Assembly (NCBI RefSeq): GCF_900215465.1
Contig: NZ_OBEH01000001.1
Span: forward strand, 558,001 to 622,000
Direction: 5' to 3'
Source of the DNA: Flagellimonas pacifica
GTDB taxonomy: Bacteria; Bacteroidota; Bacteroidia; Flavobacteriales; Flavobacteriaceae
DNA length: 64,000 nucleotides
The notes beneath the pieces are model-generated. The model worked only from the letters and a program-made list of their open reading frames with translations, did not search any database and was not told the origin of the DNA. The position numbers were made by a program, and so were the translations under genes. The number at the start of each line of letters is the position of its first letter. Positions within the stretch are counted from its first letter, which is position 1. Shown piece after piece: positions 44,117-52,236 of this stretch.

Positions 44117-45067
44117 TTACTTTCTTTTTTTATTGCGGTATGCATCTCCAATATTCCATAATATTTGTTCTTCAATTTTTTCCCATGTTGGATTCAGCCT
44201 TTTGTTTACTGAATAAAACTTTTCATTTGGAATCAATTTAGAAATTGAAATTGCCAGTTCAGGGTTGTAAGTCTTTATAGAATTAATTTCAAAGGGAACT
44301 TGAAAAAAATTTTGACCACGAGACGTAACTTTAATAGAGTCTGGACTTTTCTTTACAATGATGATCTCCATATATGGGTAAGTGGTAAAATTTCTGGATA
44401 AAAGGGTTGAGAAAAAGGTTTTCTTAAATAATTTGAAGTCTTTTAATGCAAAAAAAACGTTATTTTTGGAGCTGTTTTTTGCATTAGGAAACATTCTGTT
44501 CCATTTTTCATATAATCTATCAACATTTTTTTTGAGCCAAATACTATCAATACCTTTTGTATTAAGATAGCCGTATGGTGAAAGACTCTTTGAATTCAAA
44601 GTTGACAAAAAGACTTGGATAGCCTTTTTGTCAATTTGGCCCAAATCTCTTTTCCCATTCCAATTTTCTGGTCTTTTAGAGGTTCCCCAAGCAATAGAAT
44701 CCATCTTTTCTTTAATCATTGAGCGCTTTTTATTTCTTTCATTTATTTGCGCGGTCATTTTTTTTGCTTTCGATTTTGAAATCTCTTTGGACTTAAGAAT
44801 TTTCAGGGAATCAAACTCTATTTCGTCAACATCAAACTCATAATTTTTATAATATTCCTCTAGCTGATAAAGTCTGAACATGTTCGTATGGAATTCAATT
44901 ACATACCTTCTGCCCCAAACTCTTTCATAGTTGTCATTATATGCATCAAGGATAATTATTTTTTTTATCGAATCGATTTCAATTTTTGGGATTGGTTGTT
45001 TTGGTGTCTGAGAGTTCCCTAACAAAGGAAGTACTAACAAACACCATATACGGATTGGGTTTTTCAT
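44117..45067 (-). CDS. Exported protein of unknown function
   Basis: 316 residues with an N-terminal signal (IWCLLVLPLLGNSQ). The rest is highly charged, Lys-rich and alpha/beta mixed (KSKEISKSKAKKMTAQINERNKK, SLSPYGYLNTKGIDSIWL), with no domain I recognise. AT-rich codon use differs from the neighbouring core genes. It lies between the DinB-like gene and a copied DinB-like gene end, which suggests it came in as a unit. Confidence 0.6.
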   Translation of the reverse strand: MKNPIRIWCLLVLPLLGNSQTPKQPIPKIEIDSIKKIIILDAYNDNYERVWGRRYVIEFHTNMFRLYQLEEYYKNYEFDVDEIEFDSLKILKSKEISKSKAKKMTAQINERNKKRSMIKEKMDSIAWGTSKRPENWNGKRDLGQIDKKAIQVFLSTLNSKSLSPYGYLNTKGIDSIWLKKNVDRLYEKWNRMFPNAKNSSKNNVFFALKDFKLFKKTFFSTLLSRNFTTYPYMEIIIVKKSPDSIKVTSRGQNFFQVPFEINSIKTYNPELAISISKLIPNEKFYSVNKRLNPTWEKIEEQILWNIGDAYRNKKRK

Positions 45068-45135
45068 AAGTATTACAAACTCATTTATACCTCAATTTAC
45101 CCTTTTTACACAATTAACCTTTGGTTGGGAGCTGA

Positions 45136-45173
45136 AAACGCATATGGTACAGATTGAGGAGATTTTGGGGTAG
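45136..45173 (+). pseudogene. Remnant copy of a DinB-like gene 3' end
   Basis: The 29 bp from 45141 to 45169 are identical to 44049-44077. In frame the remnant reads KTHMVQIEEILG followed by TAG, against ERHMVQIEEILG then TAA in the intact gene. The differing flanks (LKT versus LER) suggest it may derive from a paralogue rather than an exact recent copy. Confidence 0.75.
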
Positions 45174-45201
45174 CATAATTGCTAAATAAATTGTAGACAT
45201 T

Positions 45202-45520
45202 GTTAGCGGTAGTTATTTTTTCCTTTTTTGATGGTAAGAAGTATTATGAAGAAGACTAGAATGCTGTGAATCACAGGGATTAATGGATATCCAAACAGAA
45301 ATCCCAATCCGTATTCGTCATGTCCGGTGATAATTTTGGAATGATTTAGCCAAAGGATTGAGTATACAATTAAAATTGCCGTGTTGACAATGGCATATCT
45401 TATTAGTTGTTTTCTTTTATTGACTATAAAAAACCCGTATCCCCACAAAACTAGGCCGAGAATAAGGAAGAATAGATAAATAAAAAAGCTCATTTACAGT
45501 TTTATAGAATTACCGCTAAC
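45202..45520. repeat. Inverted repeat GTTAGCGGTA bracketing a small gene
   Basis: GTTAGCGGTA (45202-45211) and its reverse complement TACCGCTAAC (45511-45520) frame the 96-residue membrane-protein gene; the stop codon of that gene lies inside the left repeat. The arrangement resembles a small gene cassette. The repeat does not match the integron attC core GTTRRRY. Confidence 0.6.
45203..45493 (-). CDS. Small membrane protein of unknown function
   Basis: 96 residues with three to four hydrophobic helices (FIYLFFLILGLVLWGYGFFI, YAIVNTAILIVYSILWL, GFLFGYPLIPVIHSILVFFIILL) and a Lys-rich tail. No family recognised. It is the only content between the inverted GTTAGCGGTA repeats. Confidence 0.6.
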   Translation of the reverse strand: MSFFIYLFFLILGLVLWGYGFFIVNKRKQLIRYAIVNTAILIVYSILWLNHSKIITGHDEYGLGFLFGYPLIPVIHSILVFFIILLTIKKGKNNYR

Positions 45521-45614
45521 GTTTAAGATATCACTCGTTTTAATAAGCTATATCGACGGATAAGTGAAGTTACCCCTTTTTGACATAAAAATCCCACCAT
45601 TTTATTTTAAGCTG

Positions 45615-45772
45615 TATCTTTGGGTTGCTACACTTATTGTTCAAGGTGCTGGACTATGGTCGAACTAGATATAGGATAGGCAAATGGGTACAAATCCCTA
45701 GAATGTTCACGGTAATGCCTTGATACATTCTACGATTCCTTTCCTTTTGTTTAACTTTTTAATCACCTTGTT
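45615..45772 (+). ncRNA. Candidate structured leader RNA with promoter
   Basis: TATCTTTG (45615-45622) fits the -7 box. The next ~150 nt have no ORF but show paired elements: GTTC...GAAC (about 45639-45665), GGG/CCC around 45686-45698, and a strong hairpin TAGAATGT...ACATTCTA (45699-45732) whose inside also pairs (TCA/TGA, GGT/GCC). The stretch ends in a T-rich run just before the ATG at 45773. It may be a cis-regulatory leader of the small zinc-ribbon-like gene or a separate small RNA; no known class was recognised. Confidence 0.4.
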
Positions 45773-46057
45773 ATGAGAAGTGGTGAAGATAGTCAGCGGT
45801 GTCCCAAATGTAATTCGCCCATGGCTACGGATAATGCACGACACGCATTAAAAAACTCCCAAACGCTTACCCCGGCGCAGTTAAAATTGTTGCAATATGT
45901 AGATGCCCTTGATGGCCCCGATCGGGTAAAGGCCCTAAAATGGGTGCACGATATTGCAATCTACGAATCCAGAGAACCCTTGTGCGAAGAAGAAAAAGAT
46001 GCCCTGTACCAAGTAAAGGTGCTATGGCAGCTTATTGAGGGAACTTTGGGCCAATAA
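45773..46057 (+). CDS. Small protein with N-terminal CPKC motif, unknown function
   Basis: 94 residues. A single C-P-K-C knuckle near the N-terminus is followed by helices (LTPAQLKLLQYVDALDGPDRVKALKWVHDIAIYE). One C-x-x-C per chain could bind metal only as a dimer or with other ligands. The ATG follows the structured leader region. No homologous family recognised. Confidence 0.6.
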   Translation: MRSGEDSQRCPKCNSPMATDNARHALKNSQTLTPAQLKLLQYVDALDGPDRVKALKWVHDIAIYESREPLCEEEKDALYQVKVLWQLIEGTLGQ

Positions 46058-46068
46058 TTTCATGAAAC

Positions 46069-46162
46069 TGTCATCCTGAGCTCGTCGAAGGATGTTTTAA
46101 AAAACGAAGCACATTTCGACAGGCTCAGTGTGACATTACTCAGGATGACATCTCGAAGTGAC
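46069..46162. repeat. Flavobacterial intergenic palindromes (TGTCATCCTGAGC... family)
   Basis: TGTCATCCTGAGCTCGTCGA.. and its inverted partner ..TTCGACAGGCTCAGTGTGACA form a stem, then a second half copy AGGATGACATCTCGAAGTGACA follows. The same family occurs at 54310-54380. These are short non-coding repeats seen in many Bacteroidota; they can form hairpins at transcript ends. Confidence 0.75.
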
Positions 46163-46181
46163 AAATTCCTACGTTACAAAG

Positions 46182-46820
46182 TCAATCCCGGACGCAACGA
46201 ACCGAGAGTGCGCCACGAATATCACCATCGAAACGGAACGCTTTTGATTTAATGGACATGTCAGGACCACCATAACTGATGTCCCATAACCAAGCTTTGC
46301 CCTCTTCATCCGTGGGTGTGGATGACCACCAGAAGCTGAAATACCCCAAGACGCGATAACCCCCAAAAGTTGTGCGCTGACCACCAGGAAGTGCGTTAAA
46401 CCCGCTGCTGTTGGTACCGTTGCCGTCTTCGTTCCAACCGTTGGTGCTTTTTAGAGCCTCCCCAGCCTTGTTGGTTCCGCCATATTGATTTACCAGTAGG
46501 GACCATTCGTTATCCGTTGCCAAATGCCAACCGCAGGGACAGGCTTTTTTCGCTGCTTCCCAAGTATAAAGCAAACCTAGCTCTTTCCGATTGTTCTCAT
46601 TGTCATCATAAGCGTAACTGCCCTGTACTTTGTAGTTCAGATTCCGGGCCATCCAGGTAAATGTGGTGCCCGTTCGAGTGTTTTTAAAGCTGATGGTTTT
46701 GTACGTTTTACCATCTCGCGAGTCAGTAAAGACACCTGCAGATTGTGCAATTCCCGCCTTCACAAAAAGCAAGGTGGAAATTACTGCGAAGGTGTATGTG
46801 AAAAAATTGGCCTTCTCCAT
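46182..46820 (-). CDS. Exported FISUMP-domain protein
   Basis: The start chosen is the ATG at 46818-46820, as it gives a proper signal peptide (MEKANFFTYTFAVISTLLFVKAGIAQ); the earlier start adds 17 residues. About 212 residues. FTDSRDGKTYKTISF, WMARNLNYKVQGSYAYDD, GLLYTWEAAKKACPCGWHLATDNEW and WWSSTP are the signature of the Fibrobacter succinogenes major paralogous (FISUMP) domain. Secreted; role unknown, thought to be cell-surface associated. Confidence 0.87.
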   Translation of the reverse strand: MEKANFFTYTFAVISTLLFVKAGIAQSAGVFTDSRDGKTYKTISFKNTRTGTTFTWMARNLNYKVQGSYAYDDNENNRKELGLLYTWEAAKKACPCGWHLATDNEWSLLVNQYGGTNKAGEALKSTNGWNEDGNGTNSSGFNALPGGQRTTFGGYRVLGYFSFWWSSTPTDEEGKAWLWDISYGGPDMSIKSKAFRFDGDIRGALSVRCVRD

Positions 46821-46972
46821 TCGCCATATTGTTTTTCGTAAAGGTATTGGCAGGTATTTCACACAAGCCAAATCAATTGTAAAAAGATGTCAATGAAATG
46901 CAAATATTACCATGTTGGAAGGTGAAAGGCCCTTTCTGTCCATTTTTGGTTTAATCTGTTTACGGACATTGT

Positions 46973-47695
46973 TTAATTTTTTGCCACCGTTTGACCTCTC
47001 TCTGGTTCACCCCTTGCCATTAACACATCATCTTCATAGTAATTGGTAAATTGGGCGGGCAGTCCTATTCCGCTAAGATAATCAGGTGTATTTTGTAAAT
47101 GATAATGTAAGTGCGGGCCAGTAGAATTTCCACTGTTTCCGGCCTTGCCAACTTCTTGTCCTTTAACAACCATATCCCCTACAGCAACTGTTATAGTACC
47201 TTTTTTAAAATGTGCCAACATGGAGTATTCACCATTTAAATGGTCTATCATAATATAATTGCCCGCTAGATTACTGTCATTAATATTACTATTTACAGTA
47301 CCTGAAACATAATTGTCATCAATATTGTTTTCCATGGCTATTATTTTACCATTAGCAGGAGCATTTAAGCGCTTTCCAAAACAATAGTGGTTTTCATTTT
47401 TGCTGCTATCTCCTGAAAAACTACTTCCATCAATTACCACGGCAATATCATAAGCATATCTTTGACCTGCACCCCGGGTAATGAAATGATGTCGTCCATT
47501 TAAATGTGTTCTGCCCCCAACAAATACATACCATTCTTCTTCAAAAGGCAATTCTAAATCCGTTTTTGTTTGATAGTTTAAATAAGCGTCTTCATCCAAT
47601 TTCCCTTCATCACCAATTAAAGTATCTGAGCAGGATGTTGTTATTGAGATTACTACAAAATAAAAAACATTAATTATAGGTGAGTTACATTTCAT
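46973..47695 (-). CDS. M23-family metallopeptidase lipoprotein
   Basis: 240 residues. A lipobox (ISITTSC) predicts a lipoprotein. The LytM/peptidase M23 motifs are HFITRGAGQRYAYDIAV (first metal His and Asp) and GPHLHYH (H-x-H), with the central KGQEVGKAGNSGNSTG. It hydrolyses peptide cross-links in peptidoglycan. It follows the outer-membrane protein gene by 2 bp, so the two are co-expressed. Confidence 0.87.
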   Translation of the reverse strand: MKCNSPIINVFYFVVISITTSCSDTLIGDEGKLDEDAYLNYQTKTDLELPFEEEWYVFVGGRTHLNGRHHFITRGAGQRYAYDIAVVIDGSSFSGDSSKNENHYCFGKRLNAPANGKIIAMENNIDDNYVSGTVNSNINDSNLAGNYIMIDHLNGEYSMLAHFKKGTITVAVGDMVVKGQEVGKAGNSGNSTGPHLHYHLQNTPDYLSGIGLPAQFTNYYEDDVLMARGEPERGQTVAKN

Positions 47696-47697
47696 AA

Positions 47698-48411
47698 TTA
47701 AAATTTGTAATTAATGCCTAGGTTAACCTGATGTTGCAATTCTCTGAATGCATTTGGTATTTGAAGTCTATTATATTTAAAATCATAGCTTAGACGCAGG
47801 CCAAAATTGTTTGAGATTGAATATCCATATTCCAAATTCCACAGTGCACTCTGATAACGATTCAATAAATACCCATCCAAACCAACATCTCCCCTTAGCC
47901 TTATTAAGACCAAAGGAACGGTCAGTTTAGAAGCTAAATGTTGTTTTCTGTTTAACTGATATGTAAATCGGCTTGCCACACCAAATTCTTGATCCACCAA
48001 ATAATAATTGTCTCGATATAAGGAGGCGGTGGTTTGAGATTGTAATCCTAAGTGGATGGAAAAAGCATTTTTGTCAAAAATTTGTTTTAAATATGAAAAG
48101 CCCAGCCCTATTTTAGAATAGTCCGTGTTTAGTTGCGGTATTGCGTCTGATTCTAATTCGGTGGCCAAATAATCCGCCCGTATTTCAAATAAATTCTCAT
48201 TTCTGGTTTTACGTTCATAATTTAAACTATAAAACAAGCCATTATAATCGTACCGGGATACTGGCGCAAATTCTAAATTCTTTAATGAGCCCGAATTGAA
48301 GCCTGTAGAAAGTTCTAGGCTGTTGTTTTGAGGGTCTGTATTTGTTTGAGAGAATCCATTGGTGTATAAAAGGGTGAAAATTGAAATTAGAAGAAGTAGT
48401 TTTATTCTCAT
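47698..48411 (-). CDS. Outer-membrane beta-barrel-like protein
   Basis: The start chosen is the ATG at 48409-48411, which gives a signal peptide (MRIKLLLLISIFTLLYTNGFSQ); 237 residues. Alternating hydrophobic/polar strands (FEIRADYLATEL, KIGLGFSYLKQIF, FGLRLSYDFKYNRL) end in HQVNLGINYKF with a terminal Phe, as in outer-membrane barrels. Function unknown. The M23 peptidase gene follows. Confidence 0.7.
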   Translation of the reverse strand: MRIKLLLLISIFTLLYTNGFSQTNTDPQNNSLELSTGFNSGSLKNLEFAPVSRYDYNGLFYSLNYERKTRNENLFEIRADYLATELESDAIPQLNTDYSKIGLGFSYLKQIFDKNAFSIHLGLQSQTTASLYRDNYYLVDQEFGVASRFTYQLNRKQHLASKLTVPLVLIRLRGDVGLDGYLLNRYQSALWNLEYGYSISNNFGLRLSYDFKYNRLQIPNAFRELQHQVNLGINYKF

Positions 48412-48633
48412 AGATGATAGTTTAGCCCACCAAACTATATCCATTCCATTTCAATCATTCTTAAATTATACACAATTAGGTTTTTATTAACCCATAAAAC
48501 TAAAAGGCGGAAGATAATTGTGATTAGCACGGCCTCATTATCTCATCTTGCTCAATACAGGTTTTTAATATGTATGCCTAGCAAGATGTGTTTTTGTATT
48601 GTACTTATATTTCTCTTATTTAAATAGGTAAGA

Positions 48634-49170
48634 TTAGTTGTTAGTGCCTTTTTGGTCCAGATTCAAATTAATTTCAAACAAATTGGCCGGGGCTTCCTTA
48701 TAATGTCCCGGTAATCCATCAGTATTCTTTAAATCAAACATTCCCAAGAATTCAAAACCAGCATTAACGTAGTATTTAATCAGCTTTTCATTATTGCCCA
48801 AGGTATCTAACCGCACATAATCCTTATTAAGCTTGGCAGCATATTCTTTTGCCCATCCCACAATAATCGCAACAAAATTGTTGCCTCTAAAATCAGGGTT
48901 AGTAGCAATTCGATGAATATAAATAGCGGCATCGGCATTCCTTTCTTCCCAGATTTGCTCATCACTGAATGCAATTGCCCAAACGCACGCAATTTGATTG
49001 TCAATAACCAATTTCCATTGGCGATTCTCATCGATTTCAGTTTCTACAAGTTGCCTTTTAAATGTAGGCCACACCACTACCCCTTCTTTTGAATTTTGAT
49101 ACTCAGATGCTAGGCTGTACAACCGAAATATTTCATCAATGTCGTTTGCTGTAGAATTTTTGATTTCCAT
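48634..49170 (-). CDS. GNAT-family N-acetyltransferase
   Basis: 178 residues. IHRIATNPDFRGNNFVAIIVGWAKEYAA and YVRLDTLGNNEKLIKYYVNAGFEFLG match the GNAT core and the C-terminal helix. The acetyl-CoA loop (FRGNNF) departs from the usual Q/R-x-x-G-x-G/A by having N for the second G. Substrate unknown. Confidence 0.82.
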   Translation of the reverse strand: MEIKNSTANDIDEIFRLYSLASEYQNSKEGVVVWPTFKRQLVETEIDENRQWKLVIDNQIACVWAIAFSDEQIWEERNADAAIYIHRIATNPDFRGNNFVAIIVGWAKEYAAKLNKDYVRLDTLGNNEKLIKYYVNAGFEFLGMFDLKNTDGLPGHYKEAPANLFEINLNLDQKGTNN

Positions 49171-49351
49171 GGGAATCTATTTTTAAGAGAACTCCTTTGC
49201 AATGAATTCTTTGTACAAATATCGTGTGTGTACACAACTTGTTCAACACGAAACTTGCTATTTCTTCCCATTGATTTTTGTTTGAACCGTCAAATTCCTT
49301 GGGAAAGTGACTTCCAACCTTTGGATGGAAGAGAAGTAAGATGTTTTTACT

Positions 49352-49744
49352 CTAATTTGTTCCCTTTTTGGCAACACTTACCCCAAAAAATCCGAAAAGA
49401 CCAACGGGTAGAAGTAAAATCCATTGCGGTGCCAAGATTTGCTGCCAAATACTTACAATTATAAATATGAGTGAAAATAAAACATATAACCAGCTTATTT
49501 GCTTGATGAGTGTGTATTTTGGTGGCGTTTTACTTTTAAACCCTTCATTTAAATAAACATACGAGGTTGCAAATAAGATAACGGTTACAATATGCCAAAC
49601 TCCAAGCCATTCGATTTTAGCTTGAGCGTTTAAATCGCTATCCATTAGCGGGTTTACCAAGGTTGTTTGCCCCAGAAAGGTATGCACCAAAGCACCAAAT
49701 AGGTTCATAAATCCAGCTAGTTTTATAGATATTTTTGTCTTCAT
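49352..49744 (-). CDS. Four-helix membrane protein, unknown function
   Basis: 130 residues with about four membrane helices (FMNLFGALVHTFLGQ, GVWHIVTVILFATSYVYL, QISWLYVLFSLIFIIVSIW, WILLLPVGLFGFFGV). It starts where the TetR gene stops (overlapping ATG/TGA), so it is translated from the same message and is the likely target of that regulator. Confidence 0.7.
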   Translation of the reverse strand: MKTKISIKLAGFMNLFGALVHTFLGQTTLVNPLMDSDLNAQAKIEWLGVWHIVTVILFATSYVYLNEGFKSKTPPKYTLIKQISWLYVLFSLIFIIVSIWQQILAPQWILLLPVGLFGFFGVSVAKKGTN

Positions 49745-50304
49745 CAGATGTTTTCCAGGTTTAAAAAGTGGTTTAAATCGTTTTTGACTTCTATTAAATA
49801 ATTTTTGGACTGTTTTTTGTTTTTTATCATCTCGTGATAGCCAATAAGGTAGTTGTAAAAAACGCGGGCCTTTATCACGGCCATCTCTTCTGAATAACCT
49901 AGTTCCTCAAATAGTTTTGCGGAATAAGCAAGTCGTTTAGCATCTATATCATCTATTACTTGTTGTATTTCAGAGTGATTTTTAGCATAACGCTTTAAGA
50001 AGAAGATAAACTCTAGGTAAGGCTCTTTTTTAAAGGCCACCTTCAAAAAACTATTCACCTTATCTTTAATACTTCTTTCTTTTTCGGTATTGCTAATGAT
50101 TTGAAGCGTTTCAATCTCTACCCAATATGTTACCAAATCATTGATGAATTCTTTCTTGCTTTTAAAGTGCCAATAAAAGCTAGACTTATTACAGGAAAGT
50201 TCCTTTGCCATGGTTTCAATAACAATTCCTGAGATACCTTTTTGTGAAAACAACTGATACCCGAGCTTTATCCAATCTTCTTTTTGTGCAATTATTTTTG
50301 GCAT
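49744..50304 (-). CDS. TetR/AcrR-family transcriptional regulator
   Basis: The ATG at 50302-50304 is preferred to a TTG four codons earlier. 186 residues. The N-terminal HTH (GYQLFSQKGISGIVIETMAKELSCNKSSFYWHFKSKKEFI, landmark) is clear; the C-terminal ligand domain is helical and family-typical. It most likely represses itself and the coupled membrane-protein gene through the palindrome at 50351-50368. Confidence 0.88.
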   Translation of the reverse strand: MPKIIAQKEDWIKLGYQLFSQKGISGIVIETMAKELSCNKSSFYWHFKSKKEFINDLVTYWVEIETLQIISNTEKERSIKDKVNSFLKVAFKKEPYLEFIFFLKRYAKNHSEIQQVIDDIDAKRLAYSAKLFEELGYSEEMAVIKARVFYNYLIGYHEMIKNKKQSKNYLIEVKNDLNHFLNLENI

Positions 50305-50329
50305 AATTAGACGCAATCGTTTAATAGAG

Positions 50330-50368
50330 CAAATGTAGTTTTTTTATTTATTAAACGAAAGCGTTCAA
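50330..50368 (-). promoter_or_regulatory. Promoter and palindromic operator of the TetR operon
   Basis: On the minus strand TACATTTG (50330-50337) fits TAnnTTTG. Overlapping the -33 region is TTAAACG-AAAG-CGTTCAA (50351-50368), a near-perfect palindrome with 7-bp arms. A further half site CGTTTAA is at 50318-50324, between the -7 box and the gene. The layout fits autoregulation by the TetR protein. Confidence 0.65.
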
Positions 50369-50466
50369 TAAAAAACTGCTAATTATAAAAACGAGATAAC
50401 ATTTTTAATAAGCCTCCATAAAATTCTTGGCCGTATTCTTATTTTTAGATAAAAAATGCGAGTCAT

Positions 50467-51051
50467 ATGAATGATCGAGACTTCCTTCGCCTAAAGGCAT
50501 TTTTCCCACATGTTGACTTTGACAAAGAAGAGGAACACTATTTTAGGTCTTTATGGTCGGTAAAAACTTTTAACCAATACGACCTGATCACAGAGGCTGG
50601 AAATGTTGAGCGGTATTTCTATTTTGTACTGGAGGGTGTACAGGCCATTTACATTTTAAATGATAAAGGTGAGAAGGTAGTGCTGGGCTTTTCGTATTCA
50701 GGAAGTCCGTCTGGAGCGTTTGATTCTTTCATTAAAAAACAACCTTCCGATACTTTTCTGGAGGCCTTGAAGCCTTCCAAAATGTTGGCCATTTCGTATG
50801 AAGGTTATCAAAGCTTATTTGAAAAACATCAAGAGTTTTACGTTTGGGGGCATGAATTTTTTCAGCACATATTGTTTGGAAGGTTGAGCAGGGAGGTTGA
50901 ACTGTTGACGCTTTCTGCAGAGCAACGCTATATTGCCTTTATGCAACGTTGCCCCAAAGAGCTAAAAGTGATTCCGCAAAAGTATTTGGCCTCTTACCTC
51001 AACATGAAACCCGAAACCTTTAGTCGGTTACGGTCTGGCACCTCGTATTGA
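50467..51051 (+). CDS. Crp/Fnr-family transcriptional regulator
   Basis: 194 residues. The N-terminal cyclic-nucleotide-binding fold (YDLITEAGNVERYFYFVLEGVQAIYIL) is followed by a long dimer helix and a short C-terminal helix-turn-helix (QKYLASYLNMKPETFSRLRS). No Cys cluster for an Fe-S centre is present, so it is not an oxygen-sensing FNR in the E. coli sense. The ligand is unknown. Divergent from the TetR gene. Confidence 0.87.
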   Translation: MNDRDFLRLKAFFPHVDFDKEEEHYFRSLWSVKTFNQYDLITEAGNVERYFYFVLEGVQAIYILNDKGEKVVLGFSYSGSPSGAFDSFIKKQPSDTFLEALKPSKMLAISYEGYQSLFEKHQEFYVWGHEFFQHILFGRLSREVELLTLSAEQRYIAFMQRCPKELKVIPQKYLASYLNMKPETFSRLRSGTSY

Positions 51052-51082
51052 AAGACTTCTCGACTTCGCTTGAAGTGACAAC

Positions 51083-51658
51083 CTAAAGATTAAGCTGTTT
51101 TGCTATCTGTTCTTGGAGTTTTGGAATCACTTCAACTTCAAACCAAGGGTTCTTGCTCAACCAAAATCGGTTTCTGGGAGAGGGATGTGGCAACACAAAA
51201 TAGTCTGGTGCGTAGTTGCTATAATTTCTAACCGTCTCTGTTAGGTTTTTTTCCATTCTACTCCCTAAATAATGCCGTTGGGAATATTGCCCGATCAAAA
51301 TGGTCAATTTAAGGTTTGGCAGTTTGTCCAATAATTGCTTGTGCCATTGGGGGGCGCATTCAGGCCGCGGGGGCAAATCGCCCGACTTTCCCTTTCCGGG
51401 ATAACAAAATCCCATGGGCATTTGGGCAATTTGGGTTTCGTCATAAAAAGTCTCATCGGTAACACCCATCCATTTTCTGAGTTGTTTTCCGCTCTGGTCG
51501 TCCCACGGAATTCCCGTTTGGTGCACTTTGGTACCCGGAGCATGTCCAATGATCAAAACCTTGGCATCGGAGTGTGCTGCAACAATGGGCCTGGGCCCTA
51601 AAGGTAATTTTGAAGAGCACAAGCTGCATTTTCTGATCTCAGAAAGTAGTTTTTCCAT
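51083..51658 (-). CDS. Uracil-DNA glycosylase family protein
   Basis: 191 residues. Motif 1 is GHAPGTKVHQTGIPWDDQSG and motif 2 is LPHPSPRN, typical of the COG1573-like branch of the UDG superfamily. An N-terminal pair C11-x2-C14 with Cys later (GFCYPG, PECAP) could hold an Fe-S cluster as in family 4 and 5 UDGs. Whether it removes uracil or another base is unproven. Confidence 0.82.
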   Translation of the reverse strand: MEKLLSEIRKCSLCSSKLPLGPRPIVAAHSDAKVLIIGHAPGTKVHQTGIPWDDQSGKQLRKWMGVTDETFYDETQIAQMPMGFCYPGKGKSGDLPPRPECAPQWHKQLLDKLPNLKLTILIGQYSQRHYLGSRMEKNLTETVRNYSNYAPDYFVLPHPSPRNRFWLSKNPWFEVEVIPKLQEQIAKQLNL

Positions 51659-51664
51659 TACTTA

Positions 51665-51708
51665 AAGATAAAAACTAAAGCACATCAATTTAAATTGACA
51701 TGCTTTAG
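51665..51708 (-). terminator. Intrinsic terminator after the YHS-domain gene
   Basis: On the minus strand CTAAAGCA (51701-51708) and TGCTTTAG (51675-51682) form the outer stem, with AATTTAAATT pairing inside, followed by TTTTTATCTT. It ends the operon of the NTF2-like, SPW-like and YHS genes. Confidence 0.7.
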
Positions 51709-51739
51709 ATCATGAAAAAGCATTCAATAGCCTAGCGTA

Positions 51740-52204
51740 CTATTTGGTGCTCAAATTTTTCCAATTCTTGTTTGCCGTGGCCAATAATTTTGACTCATTT
51801 TCGGCAATCCACAATTGTTTGGCGTCCACTTCAACATCGTTCAAGAACAGATAATATTTACCATTGCTCACCACAAATTTGGTGGGATCTACCCTGAATT
51901 TTGCCTTGGCATAAACTCCAAAGGCACAAAAACCACCATATTGCGGCATATATTTTTCAGGATTTTTCTCAAACTTTAACTTCTGCTCAGCCGAAGTAAA
52001 ATAATAAGCTATGTCCTTATGCACGGCCTTATATTGTTTTGAGCCTCTTTGTGCCAACCCAAGATCCAAATAAGACACTGGGCTATATCCTTGCAAGCCG
52101 ATCTTACTGTCATCAATGTTATTTGCTTTTTTGTCCTGCCCAAAAGTTATTGAGCTTATTGCCAAAGCAAAAAGGATTACTGTTGTTTTAATTGAATTCT
52201 TCAT
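51740..52204 (-). CDS. Exported YHS-domain protein
   Basis: 154 residues with a signal peptide (FALAISSITFG). The YHS-like core GYSPVSYLDLG...YKAVHKDIAYYFTSAEQKLKFEKNPEKYMPQYGGFCAFGV is well kept, with a Cys in GGFCAFG. YHS domains are linked to copper or heavy-metal handling. It is the last gene of a three-gene operon. Confidence 0.85.
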   Translation of the reverse strand: MKNSIKTTVILFALAISSITFGQDKKANNIDDSKIGLQGYSPVSYLDLGLAQRGSKQYKAVHKDIAYYFTSAEQKLKFEKNPEKYMPQYGGFCAFGVYAKAKFRVDPTKFVVSNGKYYLFLNDVEVDAKQLWIAENESKLLATANKNWKNLSTK

Positions 52205-52236
52205 TGTTCTATTTTTTTAATAATTGTTTTATGTGT

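Noticed and set aside
45202..45520. Integron attC cassette
   Set aside because: GTTAGCGGTA does not fit the GTTRRRY core, and no second attC-like fold or integrase is visible in the window.
49228..49464. Plus-strand ORF of 78 codons
   Set aside because: Overlaps the coupled membrane-protein gene on the other strand and has no signal, domain or neighbour support.
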